From Phascolarctos cinereus (lineage: Eukaryota > Chordata > Mammalia > Diprotodontia > Phascolarctidae), in contig NW_018343955.1 of the NCBI RefSeq assembly GCF_002099425.1, positions 14,646,001 to 14,710,000 on the forward strand: a stretch of 64,000 nucleotides of DNA, read 5' to 3'. A model generated the notes under the pieces. It was not told the DNA's origin, did no database searches, and was given only the letters and a program-made list of their open reading frames with translations. Shown piece after piece: positions 1-10,646 of the stretch. The position numbers and the translations under genes are program-made. Within the stretch, counting starts at the first letter, position 1; each line of letters starts with the position of its first letter.

Positions 1-385
1 ACCAACAATGCATTAGTGTTCTAATTTTCCCACATCTTCTCCAACATTCATCATTTTCCTGTTTTGTCATGTTAGCAATCTGATAGGCATAATGTGGTAC
101 CTCAGAGTTGTTTTGATTTGTATTTCTCTAATCAATAGTGATTTGGAACATGTTTTCATATGACTATAGTTTTAATTTCTTCCTTTGAAAACTGCGTGTT
201 CATATCCTTTGACCATTTATCAATTGGGGAATGACTTGTGTTCTTATAAATTTGACTCACTTCTCTATATATTTGAGAAATGAGGCCTTTATCAGAAACA
301 CTGGCAGCAAAAATTGCTTCCCACCTTTTTCTTTCCTTCTAATCTTAGTTACATTGGCTTTGTTTGTGCAAAACCTTTTTAATTA
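1..385 (-). mobile_element. L1 fragment, 3' part of ORF2
   Basis: The sequence reads as the reverse complement of the 3' end of L1 ORF2. Landmarks are 'ccaacaatgcattagtgt' at the start, 'tcaattggggaatgactt' near 220 and 'gaaatgaggcctttatcag' near 277. It is non-functional and continues past the window start. The inner limit is where the L1 text stops near 385. Assignment is from recalled marsupial L1 sequence. Confidence 0.85.
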
Positions 386-1186
386 AATGTTATGAAAACA
401 CTGTTTATGACAAAATAAAACAAACCTTTGGAGACCTGCCTTGTCTTTCAAACAACTGGTAGACTTGATTTTTATTTTCTGTCTGTTGTGTAATTTGTGC
501 TTAACTGCTTGTTGTGGCTTCAGCAAAAGCCTTGCTGGGAACTTGGGGCTAGAAGGCTACCTTTGACATAAAGCCTCTGTTCTGCTCCTACTGCCCACTC
601 TACCTAAAGTCTACTATGAAGTGTCTCTCTTTCAAATAGCTCTGGGGCCTGGCTCAAGTCCTAAAGCTTGACTCCTCTTAGAAGCCTGACCGAAGAAGCT
701 CTGTATCATTAGACTGTGTCCCCATGATCTAGGTCCATTTTCACAGTGTGATTTTGTTGACCATTTGTCCTTCAAGGGCATAACAAAGAACAATCTGTAT
801 TCTTTATTATTATTATTATTACTATTATTATTATTGGTGAAACAGTGATTTCATTCACTTTCCAACAAGGACACTAGGAAAAATCACCTGGCTTGCTAGA
901 GCACAGTCCAGTTTGGTTTGTGAGTGAGCAAAGATGAACTTCAGAAAAGTTGAATGGGTGGTGAGGGTGGGGTAGGATGTAGCTTGGAGTTCTCTTTGGG
1001 GACATCAGAGATTTTCAACCAAATCCAAAGGATGGCGCAAATGACTAGATCCCTCAACCTTTCAGAAGGAAAGGAAGGAAATTTAAGAACAATTAAAATA
1101 ACCAAAAAAATTTCAGAAGGAAATTTAAAATCTGTAATTTAAAATTTTGAAATGTATATAATTTTGAAATCTATGATACTGTCATA
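386..1186. other. Unassigned intergenic stretch
   Basis: I see no gene and recognise no repeat here, apart from an (ATT)n run at 804-835. The open frames are short and lack recognisable domains. Confidence 0.5.
804..835. repeat. (ATT)n microsatellite
   Basis: About ten trinucleotide units, interrupted once by 'act'. It probably grew by slippage. It is not attached to a recognisable SINE tail. Confidence 0.9.
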
Positions 1187-1635
1187 GTATAATAGATTTA
1201 GATTTGGAAGGGAACTCAGAAGCCATCTAGTTCTGTCCTCTCATTTTACAAAAGAAAGGAAATAGGCATTTATTTATTAAGCACCTACTTACTATGTGCC
1301 CCGAACTGTGCTAAGTGCTTTGCAAATATCGTTTTCCTCATGATAACCCTGAGAGACAGGTGCCCATTTTACATCAGAGGAAGCTGAGGCAGGCAGAGGT
1401 GAAGTGAACTGCTCACGGTCATAGCTAGTAAGTGTCTAAGCTCAGATTTGCACTCAGGTCTTCCTAACTCCAGACACAGTGCTCTATTCACTGCACCGTC
1501 TAGATGCCTTCTGAGGAAACTGAGACACAGAGAGGCCATGTGATTTGGGAAACTAGGGCCCAGAAATGTTAAATGACATGTCCAAGGTCATGCAAATAAG
1601 TCAGTGGGGACTCTGACTCCACATCCAAGGGTCTT
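1187..1635 (-). mobile_element. MIR-like SINE split by a younger MIR
   Basis: The left part (1187-1261) starts with the 'agatttggaagggaactcag' type head. The right part (about 1510-1635) resumes with 'gaggaaactgagacacagag' and 'catgtccaaggtcatgcaa'. Together they read as one antisense MIR-like SINE whose centre is interrupted by another MIR at 1262-1509. The short 'aggaaa' shared at the two junctions fits a target-site duplication. The exact subfamily is not determined. Confidence 0.65.
1262..1509 (-). mobile_element. MIR-type CORE-SINE, antisense
   Basis: It starts with the tail-derived 'attaagcacctacttactat' and 'aactgtgctaagtgctttgc'. It continues through the conserved core ('gaagctgaggcaggcag', 'catagctagtaagtgtctaa') and ends in the tRNA-related head 'gtgctctattcactgcacc'. 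It is about 248 bp, near full length, and nested in an older MIR-like element. Confidence 0.85.
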
Positions 1636-2465
1636 TTCAAATGTACATTTTGGTCTGTACCACAAAGAGCTTGCCAGATGCAAGGAATGCATTGCACTAA
1701 TTATACTTCAGTGTCTTTCTGAAACTGGTTCTTCGCTATTTTTCCAAGGTGCTTGGGTTTTGTGTTAACCTCACCTAGAATCTTATCGCTGGGGCTCCTG
1801 CTGGTGACCAGCCCCTTTAAAGGGCTCTGCTCCCCGAGCGTACTTGCAGCCTTTAATCTCTGTGTGGCTAACACAGCTCTGAAGTATTTGCCTCCATCAG
1901 ATCCTGCAGTGATTATTTTTGGTCTTACTCTACCCGGTCCCCTCTGTAATAGCTTCTCTGATTACAAAGTATCACCCTACCTCAGCTGTTGAAACCTGGT
2001 CATTACACAACTGTTTCAATGAATCCTGAGCGACTTGTGATTTTTTTTTTGATGACCTGGTCACTTCATAAATTCCCTCCTCTCCAGCAGACATGCCCTG
2101 CTGGCCTTCCCTCCACAGACAGCACTAACTTCAGGAAGTGTAGAAGCCCTTCACTTCCCATTTGGATCAATTGCCAGTCCCTTCTAAGGGCTGAGAGCTG
2201 TCCTCTTCTCACTTAAAATAAAGGCAAAAGTTAACTTCCTGTGTCCCAGATAGCCAGAAAAGTAAAACTCAGTGTGAGAATTGCAAAGCAAATGGAATAA
2301 AAATAGAATTTTTGCCTGACTGAAGCAAAACCTGTTTCTCCTCTGAGATCCTCTGACTTTTTGTGTTGTTGTTTGGGGGGAGTTGTTGTTGTTGTTGTTT
2401 TTAAACAGGCAGAGATACAGACACACAGAGAGGAAGGATAGGGAGAGAGAGGGGGAGAGAGAGAG

Positions 2466-2542
<77 letters not shown>

Positions 2543-3477
2543 TGAATCTCCTGTTTTCTCCCCTTTGGGGTTTTCTACACCGCTAATTGCTGGAAGTGGA
2601 AATACCAAAATACCATCAGATGCAGGGCACTTCTGGCATTTCAAGGCTAGGTCGGACCAGGAAATGCTTCAGGTTTGGTCAGGAAAGCTGATCTCTTGAG
2701 GTTTCCAGTCTAAATGGCTTTGAAGAGGCATCCAAATCATCACCAGGACAATATCTGGCTTCTCTCTTTTGTTCCTCTGAGACGTAGTAGTCTCTCAGGT
2801 CTCATGGATCCAGGTCATCTTCATCTTTTCTGCCTCAAGTGAGTTTTGTGGGTCTTTGTGGTTTGCCTCAAGATTGGGCCAGGTTAGGGAGGGGAAAAGG
2901 GAAAGGTTAGGAGGATAAGAGTGTTTGAGAATTGAAACCTATTTAATAAACACATTAGGTTTGTCCCTAAATACTCAGAGTGGTGAGCTAAAACTGAATT
3001 CCTGTGGTCAACTGGTGCTTTGGGGGGAAATCTGCAAAATCTCTTTCTTTCGCACCTGACCTCCTATGTTTCCAATGTAGGACACTCTTCTCTGAGTTGA
3101 CTTGATCTGGGATGGCCCTGGAGGGACTCTTGGTGAAAAGTGCAAATGAGGTGCTAAAATGGTCCTACCAGGAGTTTCCTGATGGCAAATATCTCCCATG
3201 AGGAAGAAAAAATGCTGGTTTCACTTCTTTCATTCCTCAGCCTTCACTCAGTGGCCGGCCATTAGAATAATGATCTCTCTTCCACCATGAACCCTTTGTC
3301 TCTTTGACCATGTGTTTACCAACCTACTAATTTGCACTCTCCATAACTCCTGCCATCTGCCCTCTTTATTCCTAAAAGCTGATGGACCTTGTTGGAGGAA
3401 AGAATGAGAATATAGAAACTGGTTCTACCCCATATTAACCTCAAGACAGATAGTGTGGAGAAATGAATAACAAGCAA
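1636..3477. other. Unassigned stretch with microsatellites
   Basis: No gene or named repeat is seen beyond the GTT and GA arrays at 2382-2540. The open frames at 1753-2216 have no recognisable domain, and one on the other strand is made by the GA array. Confidence 0.45.
2382..2540. repeat. (GTT)n followed by a long (GA)n array
   Basis: A GTT run at 2382-2400 is followed by purine-rich sequence. From about 2441 to 2540 this is an almost pure GA dinucleotide array with a few G-run interruptions at its left end. Long mirror-symmetric GA tracts can form triplex (H-DNA) structures; that is general knowledge, not shown here. Translation yields Arg-Glu or Leu-Ser repeats, which are not a protein. 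Confidence 0.95.
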
Positions 3478-3683
3478 GGAAGGAAGGAAGCAAGCATTTA
3501 TTAATTGCCTGTTATGTCCCAAACACTGTGCTGTGTGAATATTATTCTATTTGTTCCTCAGAACAACCCTAATAATTAGGTATTATCCCCATTTTATTGT
3601 TGAGGAAACTGAGGCAAACGGTTAAGTGACTTGTCCAGTGCCACATAACTACTAAGTATCCAGAGCTCTATCCACCACATTCT
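3478..3683 (-). mobile_element. MIR-type SINE, antisense
   Basis: It begins with 'agcatttattaattgcctgt' and 'aacactgtgctgtgtgaata', then the core ('gttgaggaaactgaggcaaa', 'aagtgacttgtccagtgcc'), and ends with the head remnant 'gagctctatccaccacat'. It is old, with many substitutions. Confidence 0.85.
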
Positions 3684-3845
3684 TGGATTTAGGCAGACCT
3701 AAGTTCTGGCTGTGGTGACTACGGGCCAGTCACTTCTCAGGGGCAACTTCCTAAGATGATAAATTGCTGAATAGGTGTCAATTTGCATTGCTACAGGGAG
3801 TTTCCTTATCAAGAGTTCCCTTTTCCATTGAAATCTTAGTTTAGT
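3684..3845 (+). mobile_element. tRNA-derived SINE, family with 'gcattg…gagttccctt' 3' part
   Basis: The head and core remnant is 'gcagacctaagttctggctg' and 'cagtcacttctcaggggca'. The 3' part 'caatttgcattgctacaggg' plus 'agttcccttttccattgaaa' recurs near 31740-31790, 49880-49930 and 56625-56690, so this is a defined SINE family. I cannot give its name with certainty. The copy is 5'-degraded. Confidence 0.6.
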
Positions 3846-4002
3846 CCAAAATAAAACAATACAATTGAGACTTCACTGCTCTGCACAATTTTTTTCCCTT
3901 AAAATTTTCATTGCTAGCCTTTGTTTTTACCTCACTTTCCTTTTCAATATGTCCCTTTCCCTTCCCCACTCACAGAGCCATCCCTTATTACAAAGGACGC
4001 TT

Positions 4003-4155
4003 TTTTTAATTTTTTTTTTGGTTAGGCAATTGGGGTTAGGTGACTTGCCCAGGGTCACACAGCTAGTGAGTGTTATGTGTCTGAGGCTGGATTTGAACTC
4101 AGGTCCTCCTGACTCCGGGGCCAGCGCTCTATCCACTGCACCACCTAGTTACCCT
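4003..4155 (-). mobile_element. Mar1/WSINE1-type SINE, short form, antisense
   Basis: It starts with a T-run (antisense poly-A), then 'ggcaattggggttaggtgac', 'ttgcccagggtcacacagct' and 'gaactcaggtcctcctgact', and ends 'ctatccactgcaccacctag'. That is the reverse complement of the short marsupial tRNA-related SINE. The ends are approximate because both flanks are T/A rich and no clean target-site duplication is visible. Confidence 0.9.
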
Positions 4156-4404
4156 TGAAACCCTTTTTTTAAAAAAAAAAGGTAAAGGAGAAAAGGATTC
4201 CACAAAACTAATCAACTGAGTCTGACCTATATTCAATGCTTTATCTGCCTTGCTCCTTGCCTCAGTAAAGAAGGCGGGGTGATTGTAACAAACTTTTTCA
4301 GTCATCTCTTTTTGACTTTCCAACTCATTCTTTTCAAGAGGTATTTCAAGTCCTTCTGTTCTGTCCTCAAGCCCTCTACCATTTCTGCTCAGCAGCTCAG
4401 CAAG

Positions 4405-4535
4405 TAAACATGCATTCATTAAATACTTATGTGCATGACAGGGGCTGTGCTAAGTTCTGGGATACAAATAGAAGAAAAATGAGACGGCTCCTGACCTCAA
4501 GGAGCTTACTTTCTAAAGAAGGAAGGCCACATTAA
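4405..4535 (-). mobile_element. L2 3'-end fragment, antisense
   Basis: 'cattcattaaatacttatgt', 'ggctgtgctaagttctggga' and 'gacctcaaggagcttacttt' are the reverse complement of the L2 3' terminus, with its 'cagcacttagcacagtgcc' type signature. It is a short, 5'-truncated remnant. Confidence 0.75.
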
Positions 4536-4785
4536 AAAAAAAAAGCTGAAAAGTAAGGGGAAGTGGGGAGGATGGGAGTGGAGGTAATGATGAAGTCTAG
4601 AGAATGGTGGACTGGTCTGGGCCTTTCTCAAAATGGAGTTTCCAGGAGAAACTCATTCGTGAGAGCAGGGCACCCTGAGGGAGGAGGCAGAATACACATG
4701 AAGCACGGTGTCAGGTGACATAATCTCTCATTTTAGTGAAAAGTTTGAAGACATTTGGAATCTTCCAAACCATCTTTACTGCTCT

Positions 4786-5570
4786 AAGCCCATATTCTTA
4801 CCTGTCCTTTCCTCCTCTCCTGTCTGAAAGAGATGGTCCTCCTCACTGCTAGGCTAACCTATGTCCCATCCCTTCTCATCTCAAACTCTTGATCTACCAA
4901 TCACTTCCTTTCTTTTATGCATCTTCGATCTTTCTTTCTTTCTACTTTCTCCTTCCAGTTGGCCTCCAAACATGCTCAGGTCTCCCCTGACGTGTCAAAC
5001 AAAAACATCTAACCTCAAACCTTCTCATGATCCTATTTACCTCTCAAATTATCTTATTTCTCTCTTGACTTCATCATCAAACTATCAATGCTTTTCCTTC
5101 CTTCATACCCCCTCAGTCCTTCAGCCTTTGAAATCTAGCTTCTCTCCCTACCACTGTGCCCTCTAAGGTGTTTTAATTAATTAAGGTAAAATTATTTGTG
5201 AAATCAATTTAATTCTATTCAGTGAGTATTGATTAAATAAGGCAGTGTGATAGGTACTGGTCATCAAAGATTTAAAAAGACACAGTCCCTATTCCTATTC
5301 TAGCAATTGCCTTTCTCATTCCTTATTCTCTCTGTCCTTTCTGTAGCATTTAATGCCACTGACCATTCCTTCCTTCCTGATACTCTCCTCTTCCCATGTC
5401 TTCCATGACACTGCCCTTGAATATTTCTTTTACTACCTCTCTAATTACTCCTTTTCAATCTCCTTCACTTACACATTATTTTCTCTATTCACTACTGTGT
5501 CGTGCCCTACCTCCCACCAAATGCTTCTTTTCTCTCTATCTAGTCTCTCCCTTGGTAATAACTCAGTTTA
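4786..5570 (+). mobile_element. L2 ORF2 (reverse-transcriptase region) fragment
   Basis: The pyrimidine-rich text matches the sense strand of marsupial L2 ORF2. The best anchor is 'tctgtagcatttaatgccac' at about 5341, corresponding to the RT 'LSAAFDTVD' segment, followed by 'tcctgatactctcctcttcc'. A piece at about 5167-5310 does not fit this order and looks like an inserted antisense L2 tail. Reading frames are broken throughout. Boundaries are approximate. Confidence 0.65.
5167..5310 (-). mobile_element. L2 tail inserted in L2 ORF2
   Basis: 'gagtattgattaaataaggc' and 'cagtgtgataggtactggtc', followed by 'gacacagtccctattcctat', resemble a decayed antisense L2 3' end. It interrupts the sense L2 text on either side. 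Ends and subfamily are uncertain. Confidence 0.45.
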
Positions 5571-6810
5571 AATTATTTGGTGTTTGTTCTTTCCAGTCAA
5601 ACTATTATAGTAATTGTGTATATTGTGTTCCTGATTCTGCTTACTTGACTTTGCATCAGTTTACATAAGTCCTCCCATGCTTCTCTATTCATCGTGTTCA
5701 TCTTTCCTCACAGTGCAGTAAGATTCCATGACATTCATGTACTATAATTTGCTTAGCTATTCCCCAATTGATGGGCATTTGCTTTGTTTCCAGTTCTTTG
5801 CTATTATAAAAAGTGCTGTTATAAGTATTTCAGGGAATGTCATCCTTAGGGTATAAACTTGGCAGTGAGATTTTGGGGTCAAAGGATATGGGCATTTTTG
5901 TCACTTTCATAGCAGAATTCCAAATTGTTTGTCAGAATGGTTGGACCATTTCACAGCTCCACCAACAGTACATTAGTGTGCCTATCTTTATTCATCCCTT
6001 CTAACATTTCCCATTTGTCATATTGGCCAATTTGCTGGGTATGAGGTGAAATGTACAAGTTGTTCTGATTTGCGTTTCTTATTATTACTGATTTGGAGTA
6101 ATATTTTATGTGGTTGCTAATAGTTTGCATTTTTTAAATAATTGTTTGTTCGTATCTTTTAACCATTATCCATTGTTTTTGTTTGTACATATTTGTTTGT
6201 TTGGGCTAGTTGTTGACATATAAGTCTTTTATCAGAGAAATTTTATGCAAAACATGCTTCCCTCCACCCCCCCCAAAAAAAACTCTACTAGTATTGATTT
6301 TATTTGTGGAAAAGCTTTTCAATGTCATGTAATCAAAATCATCTACTTTTATCTTTTATGAGTGCCTCCTTCCCTTGTTTGGTTAAGAATTATCCCCCAG
6401 TCATAGCAGTAAAAGTTACCTGATTCTCTCCTAATTTTTTCATGGTGTGATTTTTAATATTCAAATCTTGCATTTGTTTTGAGCTTATTGAAGTATATGG
6501 TACAGTGTTAATCTAAATCTAATTTTTTACAAACTGCTTTCCAATTTTCCCAGTAGTTCTCATCATGTATATAGTTCTTTCCCCAAGTAATTTATGTTCT
6601 TAAGTCTATTATGCACTAGGTTATTGACATTAGGATTCTTCCTTATCTAGTCTGTTCCACTTATTTACTTTTCTGTTTTTTAACTAGTACCAAACAGCTT
6701 TGGTGATTGTTGTTTTATATTATTTGAGGTCTGAAAGTTCTATTCTCTCTTTGTTCCAACTTTTTAAAAATTTCTCTTGAGGTTTTTTTTTATCTTTTGT
6801 TCCTCCAAGT
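5571..6810 (-). mobile_element. L1 (part 1): 3' UTR and ORF2 3' part, antisense
   Basis: Landmarks in order are 'ctgattctgcttacttgact', 'ctattccccaattgatgggc', 'ttctttgctattataaaaag', 'ggtcaaaggatatgggcatt', 'ctccaccaacagtacattag' and 'gtattgatttt'. It runs from the L1 3' UTR into ORF2, reading right to left. It stops at 'cttttgttcctccaagtgaa', and the next L1 codons resume at 8099, so 6811-8098 is an insertion. ORF2 is heavily broken. The segment 6349-6688 is the left arm of an inverted repeat. Confidence 0.85.
6349..6688 (+). repeat. Left arm of a 340-bp near-perfect inverted repeat
   Basis: The reverse complement of this segment matches 7166-7505 at 339 of 340 positions, with no indel. 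The single difference is position 6549 (c) against 7305 (a, where g would pair). The inner edge is the self-complementary 'actagt' at 6683-6688. The arm is an internal piece of the antisense L1, which continues on both sides of it, so this is probably the source copy. Confidence 0.97.
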
Positions 6811-7165
6811 GAATGAATGGATTAAAAAAGTATTTATTAAGTGCTTACTATGGGACAGTTAGGTGGTACAGTGAATAGAATGTCCAGTCCACAGTCAGAA
6901 AGACTCATCTTCCAAAGTTCAAATCTGGCCCCAGAAACTTACTAGCTGTGTGACCTTGGGCAAGTCGCTTAACCCTGTTTGCCTGAATTCCTCATCTGTA
7001 GAATGAGCTAGAGAAGGAAATGGCAAATAACCCCAATATCTTTGTCAAGAAAATCCCAAATTGGGTCACATAGAGTCAGACACAATTGAAACAACTGAAA
7101 AACAAAAGTGCTTACTAGGTGCCTGATGCTGCTTAATGATGGTGCTAAAAATACAAGCAAACAAG
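6811..7165 (-). mobile_element. L2 tail fragment, interrupted by a SINE
   Basis: The left piece is 'gtatttattaagtgcttact' and the right piece, after the SINE, is 'ctaggtgcctgatgctgctt' and 'ggtgctaaaaatacaagcaa'. Read together they form an antisense L2 3' end. It lies inside the 1.29-kb insertion that splits the L1. Confidence 0.6.
6851..7105 (+). mobile_element. Mar1-type long SINE with RTE-like tail
   Basis: The tRNA-related head is 'acagttaggtggtacagtg', the core 'tgtgaccttgggcaagtcgc' and the tail 'gagaaggaaatggcaaataa' followed by 'gtcacatagagtcagacac'. The 12-bp target-site duplication 'aagtgcttacta' flanks it at 6839-6850 and 7106-7117, exact in both copies. The SINE lies in the loop of the 340-bp inverted repeat. 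Confidence 0.93.
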
Positions 7166-7505
7166 ACTAGTTAAAAAACAGAAAAGTAAATAAGTGGAAC
7201 AGACTAGATAAGGAAGAATCCTAATGTCAATAACCTAGTGCATAATAGACTTAAGAACATAAATTACTTGGGGAAAGAACTATATACATGATGAGAACTA
7301 CTGGAAAAATTGGAAAGCAGTTTGTAAAAAATTAGATTTAGATTAACACTGTACCATATACTTCAATAAGCTCAAAACAAATGCAAGATTTGAATATTAA
7401 AAATCACACCATGAAAAAATTAGGAGAGAATCAGGTAACTTTTACTGCTATGACTGGGGGATAATTCTTAACCAAACAAGGGAAGGAGGCACTCATAAAA
7501 GATAA
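7166..7505 (-). repeat. Right arm of the 340-bp inverted repeat
   Basis: This is the inverted copy of 6349-6688 (339/340). Both edges are abrupt: neither the left flank ('acaag') nor the right flank ('gggatggtaacatac') continues the L1 match. That favours a copied block over an independent L1 insertion. The spacer between the arms is 477 bp. No function can be read from it; if transcribed it could fold into a long dsRNA hairpin. Confidence 0.97.
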
Positions 7506-8098
7506 GGGATGGTAACATACGTAGGGAAATGGTGGCCAGGGAGTAGATTCTTTGATAGAGAAATCAGAATGAATGGTGATTAGAGTCCTAGAACAAATTG
7601 GTTGATATGTCGTTACCAGGAATGGAAATAGTGATTTTTGGAAATGGTATTGAGGGGTTTGGGCAGAGCAACATAAAGTGAAGCTCACCATTTGAAGCCC
7701 AAGGTCACAGGAGTGGAACTTTTCATTCCAAATGGAAGTATAAGCCTATAACATAGGCACCATGTCATGGCAATGGCCAGGAAGTGGCATCCTAAGAAAT
7801 GCCTACCTTATGACCTGCAAATCCTTTCTTGAATCCATAGCTAGCATCATTTTCTGATGTTCCTTGATCCTACCTCCCTCTTTGAATGACTTTTTTCATT
7901 CATTAGACCTCATTTTGTCACTCTGCTCCTGACTAGATGTGTTCTTTCCTTCAGATCCAGCGTCTCTGATCCCAGCTGGGCTACTGGTCCAGTCTTACCA
8001 ATGACATAGTCAATAGAGGGTGTGGGGGAAGATAGAAAAGGAAACTCTCTTCTTTCCCAGGGGAAATCCCTTATGAGGGGCCTGGCTGCAGACTAGAC
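7506..8098. other. Anonymous part of the insertion that splits the L1
   Basis: I recognise no repeat family and no gene. The block lies between the right inverted-repeat arm and the point where L1 ORF2 resumes ('ctagctctataaagcatccc', about 8120). It must have arrived after the L1, with or separately from the inverted copy. Confidence 0.5.
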
Positions 8099-10626
8099 TA
8101 AATTTAGTTGTTATTTTGTCTAGCTCTATAAAGCATCCCCTTAATAGTTTGATTGGCATAGTATAAAATCTGCAAATTAATTTAAATAGTATTGTCATTT
8201 TTATTATATTGGAGCAGCTGAGCCAGAGTAAAGAATATGCCTCTGATTTCTTAAGTATTCTGAATGTGAGGTTGAATCACAGATGTTTTACATATTTTCT
8301 AGTTGATTTGAAGGGGACTTCTCTTACTATTATTTTCTCCTGGATTTTATTATTGCTATTGACTTTGTGAATTTATTTTGTTTCCTGCTTCTTTATTGAA
8401 GCTATTAATTTGTCTCAATTAGTTTCTTGACTGATTTCTAGAATTTCCTAAATAAATTATGTTAGGAAATAGTGATGGTTTTATCTCCTCTTTGGCTATC
8501 TTTCATTATATCTTTAATTTCTCTTGCCTTATCAGAAGCATTTCTAGAACTATGTCAAATGATTGTGGGGAAAAGGAGCATCCTCACTTTACTCTTGTAT
8601 TTATTGTAAAATTTCCTAATATTTATATATTGGATACAATGCTAGGTTTTTATTTTAGATAAATATCTTTTTATCATATTAAAAAAGTTCTGTATGCCTG
8701 TGTTTTGTACAGTTTTAGCATAACTGGGTATTATATTTTATCAAAACCTTTTTCTCCAACTATTTATATAACCAGGTAGTTTGGGATGCTTCTGGGTTTT
8801 TTTTAATCATATTTAATTATATTCATTGTTTTTGTAATTTTGAATCATCTTTGCATCCCTAATATAAACTTAACTTTATCATATACTGAATTTTTGTAGG
8901 TTTAAAATTTTTTTTTGTTTTGTTGCTGTTATATTTTTCTGGATGCTATTTAATATTTTAACATAAAAATTATTAATGATTCTAGCCTATAACTTTTTTT
9001 TACTTTAACCTTCCCTTGTATAGATAATAGGACTGTATATATTTTGTGTCATAAAATGAGTTGGGAAAAGGTATTCCCCCCTTAATTTTTAATGAATAAT
9101 TAGTGTAGCATGATTAATAATAATTATTTTAAAGTTTGATAGAATTCTATTTGTACCAGGACTTCTACCCTTTGGAAATTCCTTTATAGCTAATTTAATT
9201 TCTTTTTCTGGAATCAGGCTATTTAATATCTCTATTTGGTGTTCTTTTAACTCGGTAATTTTACATTTTTTAGATAATACTGTATATCTTTCAAATCTCA
9301 TTTTAGCTTGTGTATACTATATAACAGCTGATAATTTTCTTGAAGTGTTTCTGTTATCCATTTCATTAGTCTTTTCAAAGCATCAGTTTTTAGTTTTATG
9401 AAATATGTGATCTTTTTGTTTTTTAATTACCTTTAATTTTCAATATTTTCTCTTTTGTCCTCATTTTGATTTTGTTTACCTGTTTATTTTCTAATTTTTA
9501 AATGATACATTCTGTTCATTAATCTTCTCTTTTTACATTTTGTTGATCTATGTTTTCCCCTACTGACTACTTTAGCAATGTCCCAGAAATGTTGATGTCT
9601 TCTTTCTTCATTATCATTCTCTTAAATATAGTACTTGTTTCTATGATTTGTCCTTTAGCTTCAGAATGACTTTATTAAATTTCTTTTAATTCTGTTTCTT
9701 TTATATGTGCTTCCTAAATTATCTGCTACTGTAATTGCATTGTGGTCTGTATAGGCTCTATGTAGTTGCTTTGATCTTTTCCGTTTATTTATAATTTCTA
9801 TGTGCCCTAGTATATGGTTTATTTTTGTAAAGGTGTGATGTGGTATTGAGAAATGTGTATATTCTTGAAATGTTCTCTTTCAGAAGATATTGCAAATCTT
9901 TAAAAACTAAATCTCCCAACAGTTTGTTGTTTTGTATTTTGCCTTTTGTTTCTGCTTCTGTTAGATTTGTTTGGCTCCTACAGAGGAATGTTAAAGTCTC
10001 TTACTATTATTGTATTATTATCTGTAACTTTTTTCAATTTAATTAGCTTTTCCTATATTAATCTCATTGCTATACAACTTGATACATATATATTTAGTAT
10101 TGATATTAGTTCATTGCTTGTAGTTCCTTTAAGCTTAATATTGTTTCCTTGTCTATCTCTATTGATATTATAAATTATAAATTTTACTTGATCTCAAATC
10201 CTTTTTTTGTTATTGTTCAGTCATTTCAGTTGTGTCCAATTCTTTATGACCCCATTTAGGGTTTTCTTGGCAAAGATGGTTTGCCATTTCCTTCTCCAGC
10301 TCATTTTACAGATGAGGAAACTGAGGCAAACAGGATTAAGTAATTTGCCCAGGGTCACACAGCTAGTAAGTGTCTGAAGTCAAATTGGAACTCAAGCATT
10401 CCTCACTACAGGCCAAATGCTCTATCCACAGTCAGCTGCCCAAATCCTTCTTTGGATTCACTTAACTTATAGTAAATTATGTTCCAGACTCTTAATTGAT
10501 TCTGTGTGTGTCATTACTTTTTAGATATGGGGTTTTTTACATACAACAATTTTGGGGGTTTTGTTTTCTTTTCCATTCTTTCATTCTCTTTTATTTGATT
10601 GTTGAAACCTTCACATTTATGGTGAA
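8099..10626 (-). mobile_element. L1 (part 2): ORF2 middle and 5' part, antisense
   Basis: It continues the L1 broken at 6810. Landmarks are 'tagtttgattggcatagta', 'tttctagaactatgtcaaat', 'ctctattgatattataaatt' and 'cttcacatttatggtg' near the ORF2 start (about 10615). Order and direction match ORF2 reading right to left from RT to endonuclease. It is interrupted by a SINE at 10204-10440. ORF2 is non-functional; no ORF1 or 5' UTR follows, so the copy is 5'-truncated. Confidence 0.8.
10204..10440 (-). mobile_element. Mar1-type long SINE, antisense
   Basis: It starts with the RTE-like tail in reverse ('gttcagtcatttcagttgtg', 'tccaattctttatgacccc'), then 'agatgaggaaactgaggcaa', 'cagggtcacacagctagtaa', and ends 'tctatccacagtcagctgcc'. 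The target-site duplication 'caaatcctt' lies at 10195-10203 and 10441-10449. It is inserted into L1 ORF2. Confidence 0.92.
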
Positions 10627-10646
10627 AACAGGAGCATTTAGGTAGT

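Noticed and set aside
2231-2644. 137-residue minus-strand frame with a long Ser-Leu repeat, and a matching Arg-Glu frame on the other strand
   Set aside because: Both are translations of the GA dinucleotide array.
4786-5570. Overlapping open frames of 72-101 residues, Ser/Leu/Phe-rich, on the + strand
   Set aside because: They coincide with decayed L2 ORF2 text and share no continuous frame.
7506-8098. Possibility that this block and other anonymous stretches (13341-14576, 57869-59639) are endogenous retroviral remnants
   Set aside because: I could not see paired terminal repeats or a recognisable family signature, so no call is made.
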